64,000 nt of DNA, from assembly GCA_024734495.1 (NCBI GenBank), contig JALMQS010000902.1, forward strand, positions 186,001 through 250,000, read 5' to 3'. A program made the position numbers and the translations under genes. Source of the stretch: Forficula auricularia. Lineage: Eukaryota > Arthropoda > Insecta > Dermaptera > Forficulidae. The notes beneath the pieces are model-generated. The model was not told the DNA's origin, did not search any database, and saw only the letters and a list, made by a program, of their open reading frames with translations. This document shows, one piece after another, positions 36,149 through 46,846 of this stretch. The first letter of the stretch is position 1. Every line of letters starts with the position of its first letter.

Positions 36149-37324
36149 ATGCACACCAATTCTCGCAATAATAATTCCGATGGAACATACATCGGAAGTG
36201 TATGCCAACATTTGTCATTTTACTCAGCTAAAGTAATTCATTGGCCAAAGAAATTTGAAAAAAAAAAAATCGTTATTTTTTAAAATCTATTATATTTTCC
36301 ATCTAAATGGGGTCCGTTTGTTATGTTGGAGCCCATCATGTTAATTTTAATACAACTTTCAAACTATGTGAATTGATTTTTTCATTTACACCACAATTCA
36401 TTAACTTATTTATCATTTTTTTGAGATTCTTAAAAGTAAACAAGACGAAAATAGTCCAGTCAAATTGAGTTCCAAGTTTTGAAAAACTGCAATTTCTTTA
36501 CAAATATTGCAGTTTTTCCTTCATAAAATGATAAATTTCTTCTTATAAACTTGGATTCTTGTCTCATTCTCTAGGAAATTTTATTGACTTGAATCGTTTA
36601 GCTGGACCACTTTTTTTTTGATAAAACTCTTTAGATTTATAGATATCCAGCATTTTCCATGAGTCTTCTGAGGATTCGGATCATTTCCTGTCATGGAAAA
36701 TGTTGGATATCTATAAATTCAAGTTTTAATAAAAAAGTAGTACAAGTAAATGTTCAAGTCAACAAAATTTTCTTAGAGGATAAGATAGCAATCAAGTTTC
36801 TAAGATGAGTGGTTTTCATTTTATGAAGAGAAAAACTGCGATTTGATGCAAAAAATTCCATATTTTTCAAAACTTTCAACCTCATTGCGGCCACGGGTTA
36901 CCATTATCCAATTAAGATGAAACTTTTGTTTGAATTGTAGCAAATTTAATCTAGTTTAAAAATCTATAGAGTGGTCTTTGTCGAAAACGTGCTCCTTCGT
37001 GGTCAAAATGGGAAAATATCGGGAAAAGTGCGAGTTGTTGAGGATCGGGGGACTGCTAGGTCGAAAACTTGTCCCCGAACGGTTGATCGGAGAAAAAAAC
37101 CTAAATAATGAAATTTGTAGGGAATTTTATGAACTTTCATTTTGCAAATAAAAAGTATTTGCGAAAAGTTGATAGTTTCCGAGTAATAGCGGAAAACCGC
37201 CAAAAATGCAAGTTTTTCACACTGTCCTTTGCATTTACATAGAACGGAAGCAACACGAGGCTGTCCTTGCTTGGTGCAAGTAGACATTGCACGCATGGTG
37301 TATCCGAGATGATATGTCTGTGCA
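36149..37324. repeat. Foldback related to the 9594-10492 MITE interior, plus flanks
   Basis: 36480-36840 is an imperfect foldback (gcagtttttccttcataaaa and complement; tccagcattttcca near the centre). 36900-37020 matches 9945-10070 inverted (gtggtcaaaatgggaaaa). The frames at 37003-37325 on - are unexplained but short. Confidence 0.5.
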
Positions 37325-37530
37325 TATACTAGTTATTTGTTTGAGACTATAGTTTCAGAAATGAGTTGGTCTTCATCATCGATCTGTTCTTCAATTATAA
37401 GTGTTTTTCATGGAGTCATTGTCCGCATGATATTGACTCCAGAGATGAAAAACTTTTATAATTGAAGAAAGACTGATGATGAAGACCAAGTCTCCCGAAA
37501 CTACCGTCTCAAACAAATAGACATTCATAG
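37325..37530. mobile_element. Small foldback with hammerhead remnant arms
   Basis: Left arm ttatttgtttgagactatag (37333) against right arm gtctcaaacaaatag (37506), with inner arms ttcttcaattataagtgttt and complement. The left core is damaged (CTGATGA to CGATGA) and the right core is complete. Confidence 0.7.
37469..37512 (+). ncRNA. Hammerhead-ribozyme-like motif, weak stem I
   Basis: AGA, CTGATGA, stem II around GAC-caa-GTC, GAAAC, TACC, GTC, TCA. Core complete, but stem I is only two pairs. Confidence 0.5.
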
Positions 37531-39589
37531 ACAGAGATATCATCTCGATATATATGTGTGTATGTTTATTTGCATCAAGTAGAGGACAACCTCTTTGTTT
37601 CTCTTTGAAAGTGAATCAACAACTCTGCTACTCTCGGCAAAACAAAACTTTTCAACTTTTCTGCATTTCTATTATACATTGTTGCGTCACGAAATTTTGG
37701 TGCGAGAGCCTCAGATTTGGATTCAGCGGCCCAAAAATCACAACTACCCTAAGCTATCTCTCCCCCACCCCGTTACTGAAGTTTGACAAACTATATTATT
37801 AAAGATAAAATTAATTTTAGTCCAGGAAACTGCGTCAACGGATAGGCTGATAGTTACATTAACTGCGGTAATAGATTTTTTCTTTAATCTTGTTATACAG
37901 GGTGAGTTTTTTGATCTTGAGACAGACTCAAAAACAGTCCATTATATGAAAAAAAAGTTTCAAATAAAAATTTATTTATATCAGGAGGAAAACTCAAATC
38001 TAAGCTATTGTTTGTCGACGTAGAACAAGCTTTCCCCATAGGGGCCCATTTGAGCACACTTTGACTGGACTAAAATGATTCATAAAATTATTATAATAAT
38101 TTTGTATTTTTATTTAAAACAAACACAATAAATATTATTTTTAGTTAAATGGTAAATAAAAAGAGTTGAAATCTTTATTTCATATCACCATTTAATACTT
38201 TTACTTAAAATATTGAATTTCTCAAGTAATTTTAACATACTTACACGTTCAATAAGAAAAATGCTTAATTAACAATTTTTCTATTAGTTTATCTTAATTT
38301 CTTGTCTTAAATGCGTCTTTGGAAACCTTTAAAATATATTATTACCATGTATGAAACCTTACTTCAAAGCTCTTCTCTGAAACATGATAATGAAAAAAAA
38401 AAATATTATTATTAGATATTCATTATACATAAATATATTGTTTTTTTTAAATAGTCATTTTTTATTAGTCCACACAGGGTCAAAATACAAGTGGCAATCA
38501 AATACATAAATATACTGGTAAATAGTGATGTAACAAATTTTCCCATACGCATTCCTAAGAAACATGAAAATGTTTTTGCCATTATGCCAAAAAATTCTAT
38601 GAAAATCGATTAAATATGGATAATTTTGAAGAAAAACAACTGGGGTCCAGGGGCGTAGCTGGGCTTGGTATGGGGGTGGGTTGCCTGGGTGGTTTTTATC
38701 AGAATTTTTTAAATTAAAAATAATATTAATATATAATTTTTAACTGAAGCAAAAAGTTGCCGAGCATCGCTCTGTGGCTCCAGGTACTTTGTGTTTATAC
38801 TATTGTAGATATATCATATATATAGAGAAAAACTATTATATTTGCAAGCATTTTTTTTCTGGTCTGTATTAATACCGATACTCATAATAATAATAATAAT
38901 CATCATTGCAATAATTCAATCCGAAAGCTCCTTCTGGTGCCGAAATATTGGTACTATTTTCACGAATTTCCCTTCCTTCCTTTTTTTTCAAATCATAAGA
39001 AAGTATAATACTTATTAAAGAACACTAGATAAGCCAAACGATAATTATTTTTACCCTTTTTTTGGGAAAATTGGAAAAACACTGCTTAGAGTATAGTTAG
39101 AGTATATTTGTTGTATTGAAGACCAAAAACTGTGTAGAACTTGCAAGAGGCAATATTTTTATGTATACAGTTATAAGTGAAAATAAAAGTGAGACAGCAA
39201 AGTCAAAAAGTCGATTTTCCCATTAGCGTTTTCGAATTTTAAAATGATAACCTTTGCATTGCTTCTCGTAAACCTAGAAATACAAGGTTTTATTTAAAAG
39301 AATTATTCACATTGCGATTTTAGATTTAATTAATAAATAAATTACAATATGAAATGATATAATTATTAAGTCATGCAATCGCGACTTGCACAAATAGGGC
39401 TTAGTTGAGAAAAAAATATTTTTTGTTAGTAAAGTCGCGAGACCAGGGCATTTGAAAATTGCTATCCTGGTTGCCTATTTTACAGGCGTTTAAAAATGTC
39501 TATGTTATCTCATTGTATTTATAAATAACTAACGGTTTTCATCTGTCAATCTTATTCATACATATATCCAAATTCGTACCGAACGCGTG
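37531..39589. other. No gene seen; AT-rich, short repeat words
   Basis: Contains a tatacagggtgag word at 37894, a caggggcgtagctggg word (38649) of a kind seen at ends of hAT-type repeats, and the inverted GTACCTGG motif at 38757-38793. Otherwise AT-rich with no coding frame. Confidence 0.4.
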
Positions 39590-39792
39590 CTTTTTCTACA
39601 TACAAGGCTGAATTCTCTTCCTCCGACCGTCTTTCCAACTTCTTATAACCTTCAAACTTTCAAGACCAGCATCCACAGAGTCCTTCGACCTCTACCCAAT
39701 CCCTAAATCTCCCCTTATCTTCACGTTACAAGGGTCCACCACGGACTTCAGAGGTTGTACCTTCTTGGTGCAGCTTCTTCAGTATCAATAAC

Positions 39793-39827
<35 letters not shown>
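39590..39827 (+). mobile_element. LINE 3' end with poly-A
   Basis: Encodes LNSLPPTVFPTSYNLQTFKT, SIHRVLRPLPNP and a stop, homologous to the end of the LINEs at 17915 and 57885. The 3' UTR has the hairpin gaggttgtaccttcttggtg and a run of about 30 A. Confidence 0.75.
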
Positions 39828-39828
<1 letters not shown>

Positions 39829-40565
39829 AGCAGAGGAAGGCGGCCGGAAGGGCCCCTGATGTGCCGGGCTGGGTGCAGACGAACTGAGACAACGGCGCAC
39901 ATCATGCCAATGTTGTGATAGGACTGCGGATGGGCGGGTTAAGAGGATACGGATGTCTGGCCGACGATTTGATCAAAGAGGGAATGCGTGTCGAGTTGGA
40001 GTACTTGTACTCCAGCTCGGCGGGCAATAGAAAGCCAGACATCGTGGCAAAAGATGCGGCGGGGGTGGTGTGGGTTTTGGACGTCCAGATCGTCTCCGCG
40101 CTTGCAGGACTGGGTGTTGCCCACCGAAACAAAATAGAATAATATAGGGGCAACTCCAGTCTGGTGGATAATATTGCGGAGCGATTTGGCGTCGGGGCGG
40201 GCTCGGTCAGGGTCGAGGCCATCACACTCTCGTGGTAGGGAGTCTGGTGGCATAAAGCGGTGGAGTCCCTCATCGCCCTGGATATATCCCAAAAAACAAT
40301 AAACGATTTGACATATAAGGCGATTAGGGGATCTCTCCTAAATTTTTACACTTTCGGCAGAAGAACATATAGAGCGGGTGGCGTATGATTATTATTTGTG
40401 AATAAAAAAAAAAATGTGAAGCCTCTCAGCCACACCGCTTTGAATCTGGAGTGGTTGGTACCCGCAAGCTGAAAATGTGAAATATGTGTAAATAAATTTG
40501 TCTAATGCTCTTTTGTCTTTGTAAGAGGCGGCCCAATAAACAAAATAAACAAATGCATAGGTACC
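39828..40565 (+). mobile_element. Restriction-like-endonuclease LINE (R2/NeSL-type), C-terminal fragment
   Basis: A zinc-knuckle-like CRAGC...TETTAHIM (39860-39908) is followed after a frameshift by a PD-(D/E)XK-type domain: GNRKPDIVAKDAAGVV, WVLDVQIV, HRNKIE. The KPD, the following acidic residue 14 positions on, and the later K match the family's nuclease pattern. In-frame stops at 40140 and about 40236 interrupt it before IRGSLLNFYTFGRRTY and the terminator. The 3' UTR ends gcggcccaataaac. It starts right after the poly-A of the previous LINE. Inactive. Confidence 0.8.
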
Positions 40566-41405
40566 TGAAATCTTTAGCCAAATTAAATATTTTATATGCT
40601 AATGAATTATGAATCAAAGCGCACTGAGTGTGCAGGCCAAGTTCGAGCATTAGCTTGGCCGTACACGCTGTACGCTATTTACACGAACAATTTCGAGCCA
40701 ATTTCGACCCCCCTGCAGCTCGGAATCCATTTGAGATACAGAGCTGAAATTATACACATGTAATTATGTAATCCATCTTGAGGAGAGTACCAAATTTCAA
40801 TAATATAGCTTAAATAGATTCTGAGATATGGACCTGAGAAAATAGCTAATTTTGGCACTCACTCACTCACTGACAGGTCATCAAAACCTATAGGGTACTT
40901 CCAATCATTCCAGCATCATGAAATTTCGCCTGCTAGTAGAGTTTGGGACACAAACAAAGGAAAAATTCCAAAAATCCAAACTTTCTATCTTTCAACCCCT
41001 TCAAAATGGGGGGAGGGTCAAAAATGAAAATTCTAGCCCGTTGGTCCAAACTTAACCAAATTTTGTATACATATTCTGTGAGTCCCCTGAAGGCTAGAAA
41101 TGCAAAAAACACCCAAAATGTGGGGGTAGTCAAAAATGTAAAATTCTAGCCCCTTGGATCAAACTTAACCAAATTTTGTATACATTTCTGTGGGCCCCCA
41201 GAAGGCTAGAAATGCAAAAACTAACCACCCAAATTTGGGGGGTAAGGTCATAAATAAAATTTCTAGCCCTTTAGACCAACGGGCTTCCTCATAGCTTGCA
41301 AAAAGAAGAGAAATCTCAACCAAAACATTCTGTGAAAAAACTGGCCAATTTCGAAAAAGTAGTGAAATCTAGCCACGTTAAATTCGCCAAGAATAATTAA
41401 GTTGA
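40566..41405 (-). repeat. Interspersed repeat, inverted partner of 29165-29870
   Basis: Same blocks in reverse order, plus three modules (aaccaaattttgtatacat, ggctagaaatgcaaaaa) like those of the HINE-like family, suggesting shared modules between families. Confidence 0.65.
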
Positions 41406-42150
41406 GATAAAAATAATTTTTAAGAAAAAAATAAAAACCGAACTTCAAAAATTAAATGCAACAAATAAAATACACTAAAAGGTATAAAATAATTATTATC
41501 TTATTTAGTTACAACTAAACTACGAAATATTAACATGAAATTACTTTTTGAAGTCGGTACCAAACAAACTATATCTATAAGCGAGCGTACCCGCCAAACG
41601 TACTAAGTAAGATCCGTCGAGTGTGATTCATAAAAGGTATATGTTTGGCACCAACTTCAAAAAGTAATTTCATGTTAATATTTCGTCGTTTAGTTGTAAC
41701 TAAATAAGATAATAATTATTTTATACCTTTTAGTGTATTTTATTTGTTGCATTTAATTTTTTGAATTCGGTTTTTATTTTTTTCTTAAGAAATTATTTTT
41801 ATTTTTCTCTTTTTAGTGATGTTATTAATAGTGATCATATCATCAGAACTTGACCAAATTAATATGACACCATCCCTAAGACACCCCCTTTCGGATAAAA
41901 AAAGAACCATCGAAATCGGTTCATAAACAAAGAGGTTAGGTCTAAACAAACCTAATAAAAAAGGTCTAATACCTATGAAAAAAAAACGAAAAAAGGGACC
42001 AATCGGAAGCTAGACTGGAGCCAATGCAAAAAAATTTTCAAAATCGGTTGACAATTGGCGGAGATATGAGGTAACATAGGCACAAAAAAAAAAAAAAAAA
42101 AAAAAAAATCAGTCGAATAGAGAACCTCCTCTTTTTTGAAGTCGTTAAAA
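41406..42150. repeat. CCGACTTC-family palindromic element
   Basis: Inner palindrome about 41430-41790 and right terminus ctcttttttgaagtcg, with an A run of about 24 near the right end. Confidence 0.7.
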
Positions 42151-42589
42151 ATAGTAAAAACTCTTGCCAATGAATTATGAATTGAACATATATTCTACTT
42201 TCTCTATATTAATTTTGCCCTTATGCATATATATATATATATGTACACGTTTACTTGGAAATGTTCTATTTTGTTACCTATTTGTGTGTCTCTAGGTATT
42301 GTTCGTAAAATCTTTTCTTTGGTCACCTTTTGAAAGATATTATTCGTATTATTGTTTGGTGTGCAAAAGGCGGCGACTGTCCTTGCCAGTAGCCTATTCA
42401 TGTCTTTTTCCTTTCGCCTCACCCTCTGTCAGAATCCCTATTCAAACCCAACTAAAGTTCAACAGAGTTATTTCCACCTCTTTTAATTCATATCATATAT
42501 GATACACTCGAAACCGTTTGTAATCGTGCAGAAAAAATTGTGCTGATTTTAACTTAACTTTTTTCAAATATTTAAAAAATAACTAAACT
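42151..42589. other. No gene; (AT)n tract at about 42224-42243
   Basis: AT-rich. Short frames at 42299-42502 show no signature. Confidence 0.35.
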
Positions 42590-42817
42590 TTAATATTTTA
42601 TTGAAGGAGACAATAAAAGAGTGTGTCTTCTGCTGAAATTATAAATTTTATTTTTTTATAACGAGACTATAGTTTCGTTATAAATAAATAAAATGTATAC
42701 TTCCAGCAGAAGACACACTCTTTATTGTCTCCTTCAATATATAAAAATTCTGCTACTCTCGGCAAAAACTTTCATTTTAATTGATAGAGATTTTCTTTAG
42801 GAGACGGACTGGTATAA
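42590..42817. mobile_element. Small foldback, hammerhead-deleted relative
   Basis: Arms attgaaggagacaataaaag...tcttctgctg and complement. The centre retains ataacgagactatagtttcg, the 3' end of the hammerhead motif, while core and stem II are lost. Followed by attctgctactctcggcaaa, as in the elements at 43452 and 47799. Confidence 0.65.
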
Positions 42818-43370
42818 ATATGCAATTGGATGTTGATGAAAGCAGTTCACGGTGGTTGTAAAAATAAGACTATAGAGGTTTTATTATTTTACATTTATTT
42901 GCTAAACCGACGTTTCGGAGATTTATTCTCTCCTTCTTCAGGTAACAAAAGTCAATAGAAAGTAGTTCGAAACATAATTACTTTCTGTCTCCTTTGACAA
43001 TGCCAAAAAAAACATTATAAAAAATTTTTTCATCTCGAATAGAAATAAAGTAACAAGCAATTGATGATCTAATATGTTAATGATTAACATATTGATCATC
43101 AATTGCTTGTTACTTTATTTTCTATTCGAGATGAAAAAATTTTATAATGTTTTTTTTGGCATTGTCAAAGTGATGACAGAAAGCAATTTTTGTTTCGATC
43201 CTAACTTTCTGTTGACTTTTGTTGCCTTGACGAAGAGAATAATCTCCGAAATGTTTAAGTCTATGAAACACGTGAAATATTTTCAAAACCTCTATAGTCT
43301 TTATTTTTTTACAAATCCACCGTGGATTGCTTTCATTTTATTCATCCAATTGCATTTTAATATTTTACAT
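42818..43370. mobile_element. Foldback with hammerhead arms (AAACC/GGTTT family, diverged)
   Basis: Arms from tgcaattggatgttgatgaa to the centre at about 43082 (taatgattaacat) and back to catccaattgca. One arm has a recognisable hammerhead (42904-42945, -); the other (about 43195-43250, +) is decayed. The frame at 43074-43376 is an arm read-through. Confidence 0.75.
42904..42945 (-). ncRNA. Hammerhead-ribozyme-like motif, stem I decayed
   Basis: CTGAAGA, stem II GGAGA/TCTCC, GAAAC, GTC, GGTTT. The 5' stem I strand reads TTAC, leaving about one pair. Confidence 0.5.
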
Positions 43371-43451
43371 TTTTGATGAAAAGTAGTGCCATGGATGCCA
43401 CTCGAGCGATCCACGGTAACCAAACTTTTCAAATTAAAATACAAATACATA

Positions 43452-43763
43452 CTGAAGGAGACAATACACATGAGTGTGTCTTCTGCTGGAATTATAACTT
43501 TTATTTATATTAGTAATCGAGACTCATAGTTTCGGAGGGCTTTGCCCTCTTCATCAGTCTATTAAGCAATGGATTCACAGGAATCAATTCCATGAATGCA
43601 AATATAGATTCTGATGTAAGACGAAAGCCCATAACTGAGGAATTCTTTACATATAAAACAAATAAACAACAAATTTATAATTCCAGCAAAAGACGCTACT
43701 CTTTTTATTGTCTCCTTCCATCTCCTAAAAACCTACTGCTACTCGGCAAAAACTTTCAATCTA
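43452..43763. mobile_element. Hammerhead-bearing insertion with 13-bp target duplication
   Basis: Begins ctgaaggagacaatacac and ends gctactcggcaaaaactttcaatcta-type sequence. Flanks ATACAAATACATA (43439-43451) and ATACAAATATATA (43764-43776) match at 12 of 13. Contains the hammerhead at 43518-43562. Confidence 0.65.
43518..43562 (-). ncRNA. Hammerhead-ribozyme-like motif
   Basis: TAGA, CTGATGA, stem II GAGGGC-aaa-GCCCTC (6 bp), C, GAAAC, TATGA, GTC, TCG. Core complete. Stem I is two pairs then a mismatch. Confidence 0.6.
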
Positions 43764-43776
43764 ATACAAATATATA

Positions 43777-43975
43777 TAACACACTGCCCCGCTGGCACCC
43801 CTCTGAAACCAACGGACTCTCGCCCCAACCACTGCATCCCCACCTCAACCCCCACTCCTCTTTACCCCAACCCCGGCCCCGGATCCCCCATCAACTGCAT
43901 CCTTCTGCCAACTCCTGCACCTCCGATTTCCACTCCCACTCCCGCACCCATAGTTTTTGCATTTTTACCTTTTCA
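43777..43975. repeat. C-rich low-complexity module
   Basis: Strongly C-rich block before atagtttttgcatttttacc, matching the arrangement at 12395 and 25085. The frame at 43592-44050 is compositional. Confidence 0.55.
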
Positions 43976-44946
43976 GTCGGTCCTCATATTATGTGTATAT
44001 TTGTGTTACCTGCGCACACAATTTTCCCACATTTACGCTCAGGTATTTGATAAGGCAACATTATAAAAAATAAACAGGGATAAATAATAATAAAATAAAA
44101 AAATATTTTAGGAAAAAAACATAAAATTAAATAAGATTTGTTTCCAAGTTATATAAAAAAGTCTTTCAACCACTTTATTAGTAAACACACCTGTTTTGTT
44201 GATGATTAAGACACCTGTTAATTAAAAACAAACAAAAATTCTTAATATTAATATAATACAATAATATTTGTTATAACTTATTAGTGGGGTTTTAAATTTG
44301 AAAAAAATTAATAAATAAAACATAATTGAAAAAAATGTAAACTTTTTTTATTGAGATTTTTGCATCTATAAATAATTACTTTAATTAAGAAAAGATCAAT
44401 TAAGATGAAATTTGCTCGAGGTCCAGGCCTAGTTCTTTCGCGACAATCCACACAAAAAGTTTTAGCCTCGCAACCACTCTATAAATACGAACGGAACTGA
44501 AATTTTAGGTTATGTTTTTTTAACTTGACTGTCCACTGGCACTACGAAATCTCTATATTAATACACACATACTAGCCGGATCGTTTCCAAGCCATTGTGC
44601 TTATATCCTCTCAACCAAAAATAATCGCCCAAATAGGTTTTTTTTTATCAAAACTACGTGGTAAATAATTTCAATTTTTTTTTTAAGTTACTCCGAATAT
44701 ATTATTCTAACAAATATTAGTTTTTCATCAAGATGGTGAAAGTCATTCAATGAAAAAAAATAAAATAATGATCATTTTCCCACCCTTTCCCAATCTACCC
44801 TATGTAAAAAATGTCATTTTTAATTGCAATTATTTCATGTTTGGTGTGGTAAATCGTCTTCAAATTTCAACAGTATGTGTATTATGCTTTTAATGACTTA
44901 TATTCCAAGTTTCAAAGACTTCTTGAATTGTTGCATTTGTGAAAGA
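43976..44946. other. No gene seen; SINE body fragment at 44340-44410
   Basis: AT-rich. The fragment ttgagatttttgcatctata...aagatgaa matches the SINE-like element at 16516. There is a tataaatac word at 44480 but no coding context. Confidence 0.35.
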
Positions 44947-45060
44947 CGAGGGGTGAACCGCGACCTAAAATCGTGTACACCTACAAGTAGAAGACAATAG
45001 ATTATCTAATGAATTCCAAAGACGGTGTACAACCTAATTCTCAATCGCGGTTCACCCTCG
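44947..45060. mobile_element. hAT-like MITE with 8-bp TSD (CGAGGGGTGAACCGCGA family)
   Basis: 114 bp, ends CGAGGGGTGAACCGCGA and TCGCGGTTCACCCTCG, flanked by an exact GTGAAAGA on both sides (44939-44946, 45061-45068). No coding capacity. Confidence 0.85.
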
Positions 45061-45074
45061 GTGAAAGAACTACC

Positions 45075-45810
45075 TTAAAAAGTAATTTTTAAGAAAAAAT
45101 AAAAACCGACTTCAAAAAATTAAATGCAACAAATAAAATTCACTAAAAGGTATAAAATAATTATTATCTTATTTAGTTACAACTAAACGACGAAATATTA
45201 ACACGAAATTACTTTTTAAAGTCGGTGCCAAACAAACTATACCTATAAGCGAGCGTACCCGCCAAACGTACTAAGTAAGATCCGTCGAGTGCGATTCATA
45301 AAAGGTATATGTTTGGCACCAACTTCAAAAAGTAATTTCGTGTTAATATTTCGTCGTTTAGTTGTAACTAAATAAGATAATAATTATTTTATACCTTTTA
45401 GTGTATTTTTATATTTGTTGCATTTAATTTTTTGAAGTCGGTTTTTATTTTTTTCTTAAAAAATTTTTATTTTTCTCTTTTTAGTGATGTTATTAATAGT
45501 GATTATATCGTCAGAACTTGACCAAATTAATATGACACCATCCCTAAGACACCCCTTTCGGATAAAAAAAGAACCATCGAAATCGGTTCATAAACAAAGA
45601 GGTTAGGTCTAAACAAACCTAATAAAAAAGGTCTAATACCTATGAAAAAATCGAAAAAAAATGGGACCAATCGGAAGCTAGACTGGACCCAATGCAAAAA
45701 AAAATTTCAAAATCGGTTGACAATTGGCGGAGATATGAGGTAACATAGGCACAAAAAAAAAATCAGTCGAATAGAGAACCTTCTCCTTTTTTGAAGTCGG
45801 TTAAAAATAA
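45075..45810. repeat. CCGACTTC-family palindromic element
   Basis: Complete member with inner palindrome about 45100-45445 and right terminus tcctttttttgaagtcggtt-like. Close to 22844-23572. Confidence 0.7.
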
Positions 45811-45929
45811 AAGTATTTCTATGGTGTGCCGGCATAAGTCTAGTTGAAAACCCTCTGAGACCAATGAAGAAGCAAGAAGGTTAAAACTTAATAAGAACCC
45901 AGCCAGTCAGGCAGGCAGGTTTGTGTTGA

Positions 45930-46248
45930 ATTGGTTGGGGTCCATCCACCTGGCATCTGTCAGTGGGTCTCCTCGGTTAGGGTATTGGAGTGGGGTAGGG
46001 TGTCCGGGGGTGTCATCTTGGCACGGTAACGATCGCCACGTGGTAGGCTCTTGAGCCGAGGGGCGGTTCCGCCGCCGCGCACCCTCACTCACACACATTC
46101 CCTCGTCCTCCTCATCCTGATCGCAGGGACTTCCGTCCGGGCAGATAAGCCATCCAGGCCGACCGACCGCCCGCTGCAGTCCGCTCTCAGTCAGCCAGCC
46201 CCACAACCTCGCGCTCTTGCAAAAAATTCATTCTCATTTAATCTATAG
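45930..46248 (+). promoter_or_regulatory. CpG-rich island, possible promoter/5' UTR of exon A isoform
   Basis: About 320 bp stand out from the AT-rich surroundings by GC content and retained CpG (cgatcgcc, gccgccgcgc, gaccgaccgcccg). Near its right end is ctctcagtcagccagcc, which contains the arthropod initiator TCAGT. It abuts exon A. Open frames on both strands here (46051-46248 on + with a hydrophobic LVLLILIAG stretch, and 45907-46206 on -) can be explained by the lack of AT-rich stop codons, so I do not call them genes. Expected behaviour if correct: TSS signal and open chromatin. Confidence 0.4.
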
Positions 46249-46310
46249 TTGGCCTTTGCCGGACATGTTAATATGCTCCATGTTGCTGGAAATCCACCTC
46301 GACCTCCAAC
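46249..46310 (+). CDS. Coding exon A of unidentified gene (62 nt, with in-frame ATG)
   Basis: I do not recognise this protein. An acceptor (tttaatctatag) ends at 46248 and a donor (gtgaga) starts at 46311. Read from phase 0 the exon gives 20 codons (LAFAGHVNMLHVAGNPPRPP) plus AC, which is completed by the first T of exon B to give Thr. The next intron is only 68 nt, a normal size for a short insect intron, with a branch-like ctaat about 25 nt before its acceptor. An in-frame TAG lies immediately upstream, so the exon is either spliced from an exon to the left or begins translation at the in-frame ATG at 46273. A CpG-rich island just upstream favours an alternative first exon. The evidence is splice sites plus phase agreement with three further exons. 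There is no homology evidence, and the 5' limit is uncertain. Confidence 0.5.
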
Positions 46311-46378
46311 GTGAGATATTCTCCCTTTGTTCTCCTCACAGAACTCGGTTTCTAATCATGTTTTTCTTTATCTCGTAG

Positions 46379-46466
46379 TGCCTCAAGCTCTTCGAGTCGT
46401 CTAGGGAAAAAAGCAACACCTTCCATCAACAGGAGTGAAAGCTACAAAGAAGGAGTACCTCAAAAG
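46379..46466 (+). CDS. Coding exon B of unidentified gene (88 nt)
   Basis: The acceptor ttctttatctcgtag ends at 46378 and the donor gtaaat starts at 46467. After one nucleotide that completes the codon split with exon A, 29 codons are open and end on a codon boundary. The peptide has a run of five serines and then a basic stretch: ASSSSSRLGKKATPS followed by INRSESYKEGVPQK. It is low in hydrophobic residues and looks like a disordered, phosphorylatable linker with no recognisable catalytic motif. The other two frames close quickly (TAG after eight codons in one). It joins exon A across a 68-nt intron and exon C across about 8.8 kb of repeat-filled intron. I cannot assign a family; the composition would suit a cytoskeletal, signalling or chromatin scaffold, but that is only an impression. 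Confidence 0.6.
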
Positions 46467-46734
46467 GTAAATATTTAAAAACTAAAGCTTTTGACATTTC
46501 AAATAAAAAATAAAATAAACTGCAACGTTGCTAAACTTTATCCAAATTCATTTGAAATATTAATATGTTCTAGAGTAAAGTACTTTAAAATATAATTTTA
46601 CTAAAAACTTTATTTAACCTTTTTCTGTGGTCCCCAAGGTACTTAATTAGGATATTAAATTTCATCAAAATTGGTTAAGTCATTTTCAAGATATTTAGAA
46701 AAAAACTAAAAAAAGTACTGAAATAAAGTACTAA

Positions 46735-46846
46735 TTTTCAAAACCCTGAAGAAGGAGGGAATAGCCTCCGAAACGTCGGTTTTATGAATAAAAAGATAAT
46801 GTAAATTATCTTCTTCTTTTTTTGGACTGCCTCATCAATATCCACT
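46735..46846 (+). mobile_element. 112-bp hammerhead-bearing insertion with 11-bp target duplication
   Basis: Flanked by TAAAGTACTAA at 46724-46734 and 46847-46857. The sister repeat at 53693-54306 has this 11-mer once and no insert, giving a clean empty site. The insert begins with 5 nt and then the hammerhead, followed by an aataaa-like tail and gactgcctcatcaatatcca. A long variable target duplication suggests target-primed retrotransposition. Confidence 0.75.
46740..46783 (+). ncRNA. Hammerhead-ribozyme-like motif
   Basis: AAAACC, CTGAAGA, stem II GGAGG-gaatag-CCTCC, GAAAC, GTC, GGTTTT. Stem I is six perfect pairs and the core is complete. The best single example in the window. Confidence 0.82.

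Noticed and set aside
37567..37802. Short frames 37554-37802 and 37595-37786
   Set aside because: They overlap a fragment of the ctgctactctcggcaaaac repeat tail in two frames, with no coding signal.
38930..38975. Hammerhead-like ctccttctggtgccgaaata
   Set aside because: The core is missing, stem II is not paired and no stem I complement exists.
45907..46206. 99-codon - frame with an acidic stretch (DQDEEDEG)
   Set aside because: No splice sites or homologous motif, and the same GC-rich island explains openness. Not fully excluded.
46051..46248. 65-codon + frame with a signal-peptide-like hydrophobic stretch
   Set aside because: It ends exactly at the exon A acceptor by a TAG, lies in a CpG island, and the opposite strand is equally open, so composition explains it.
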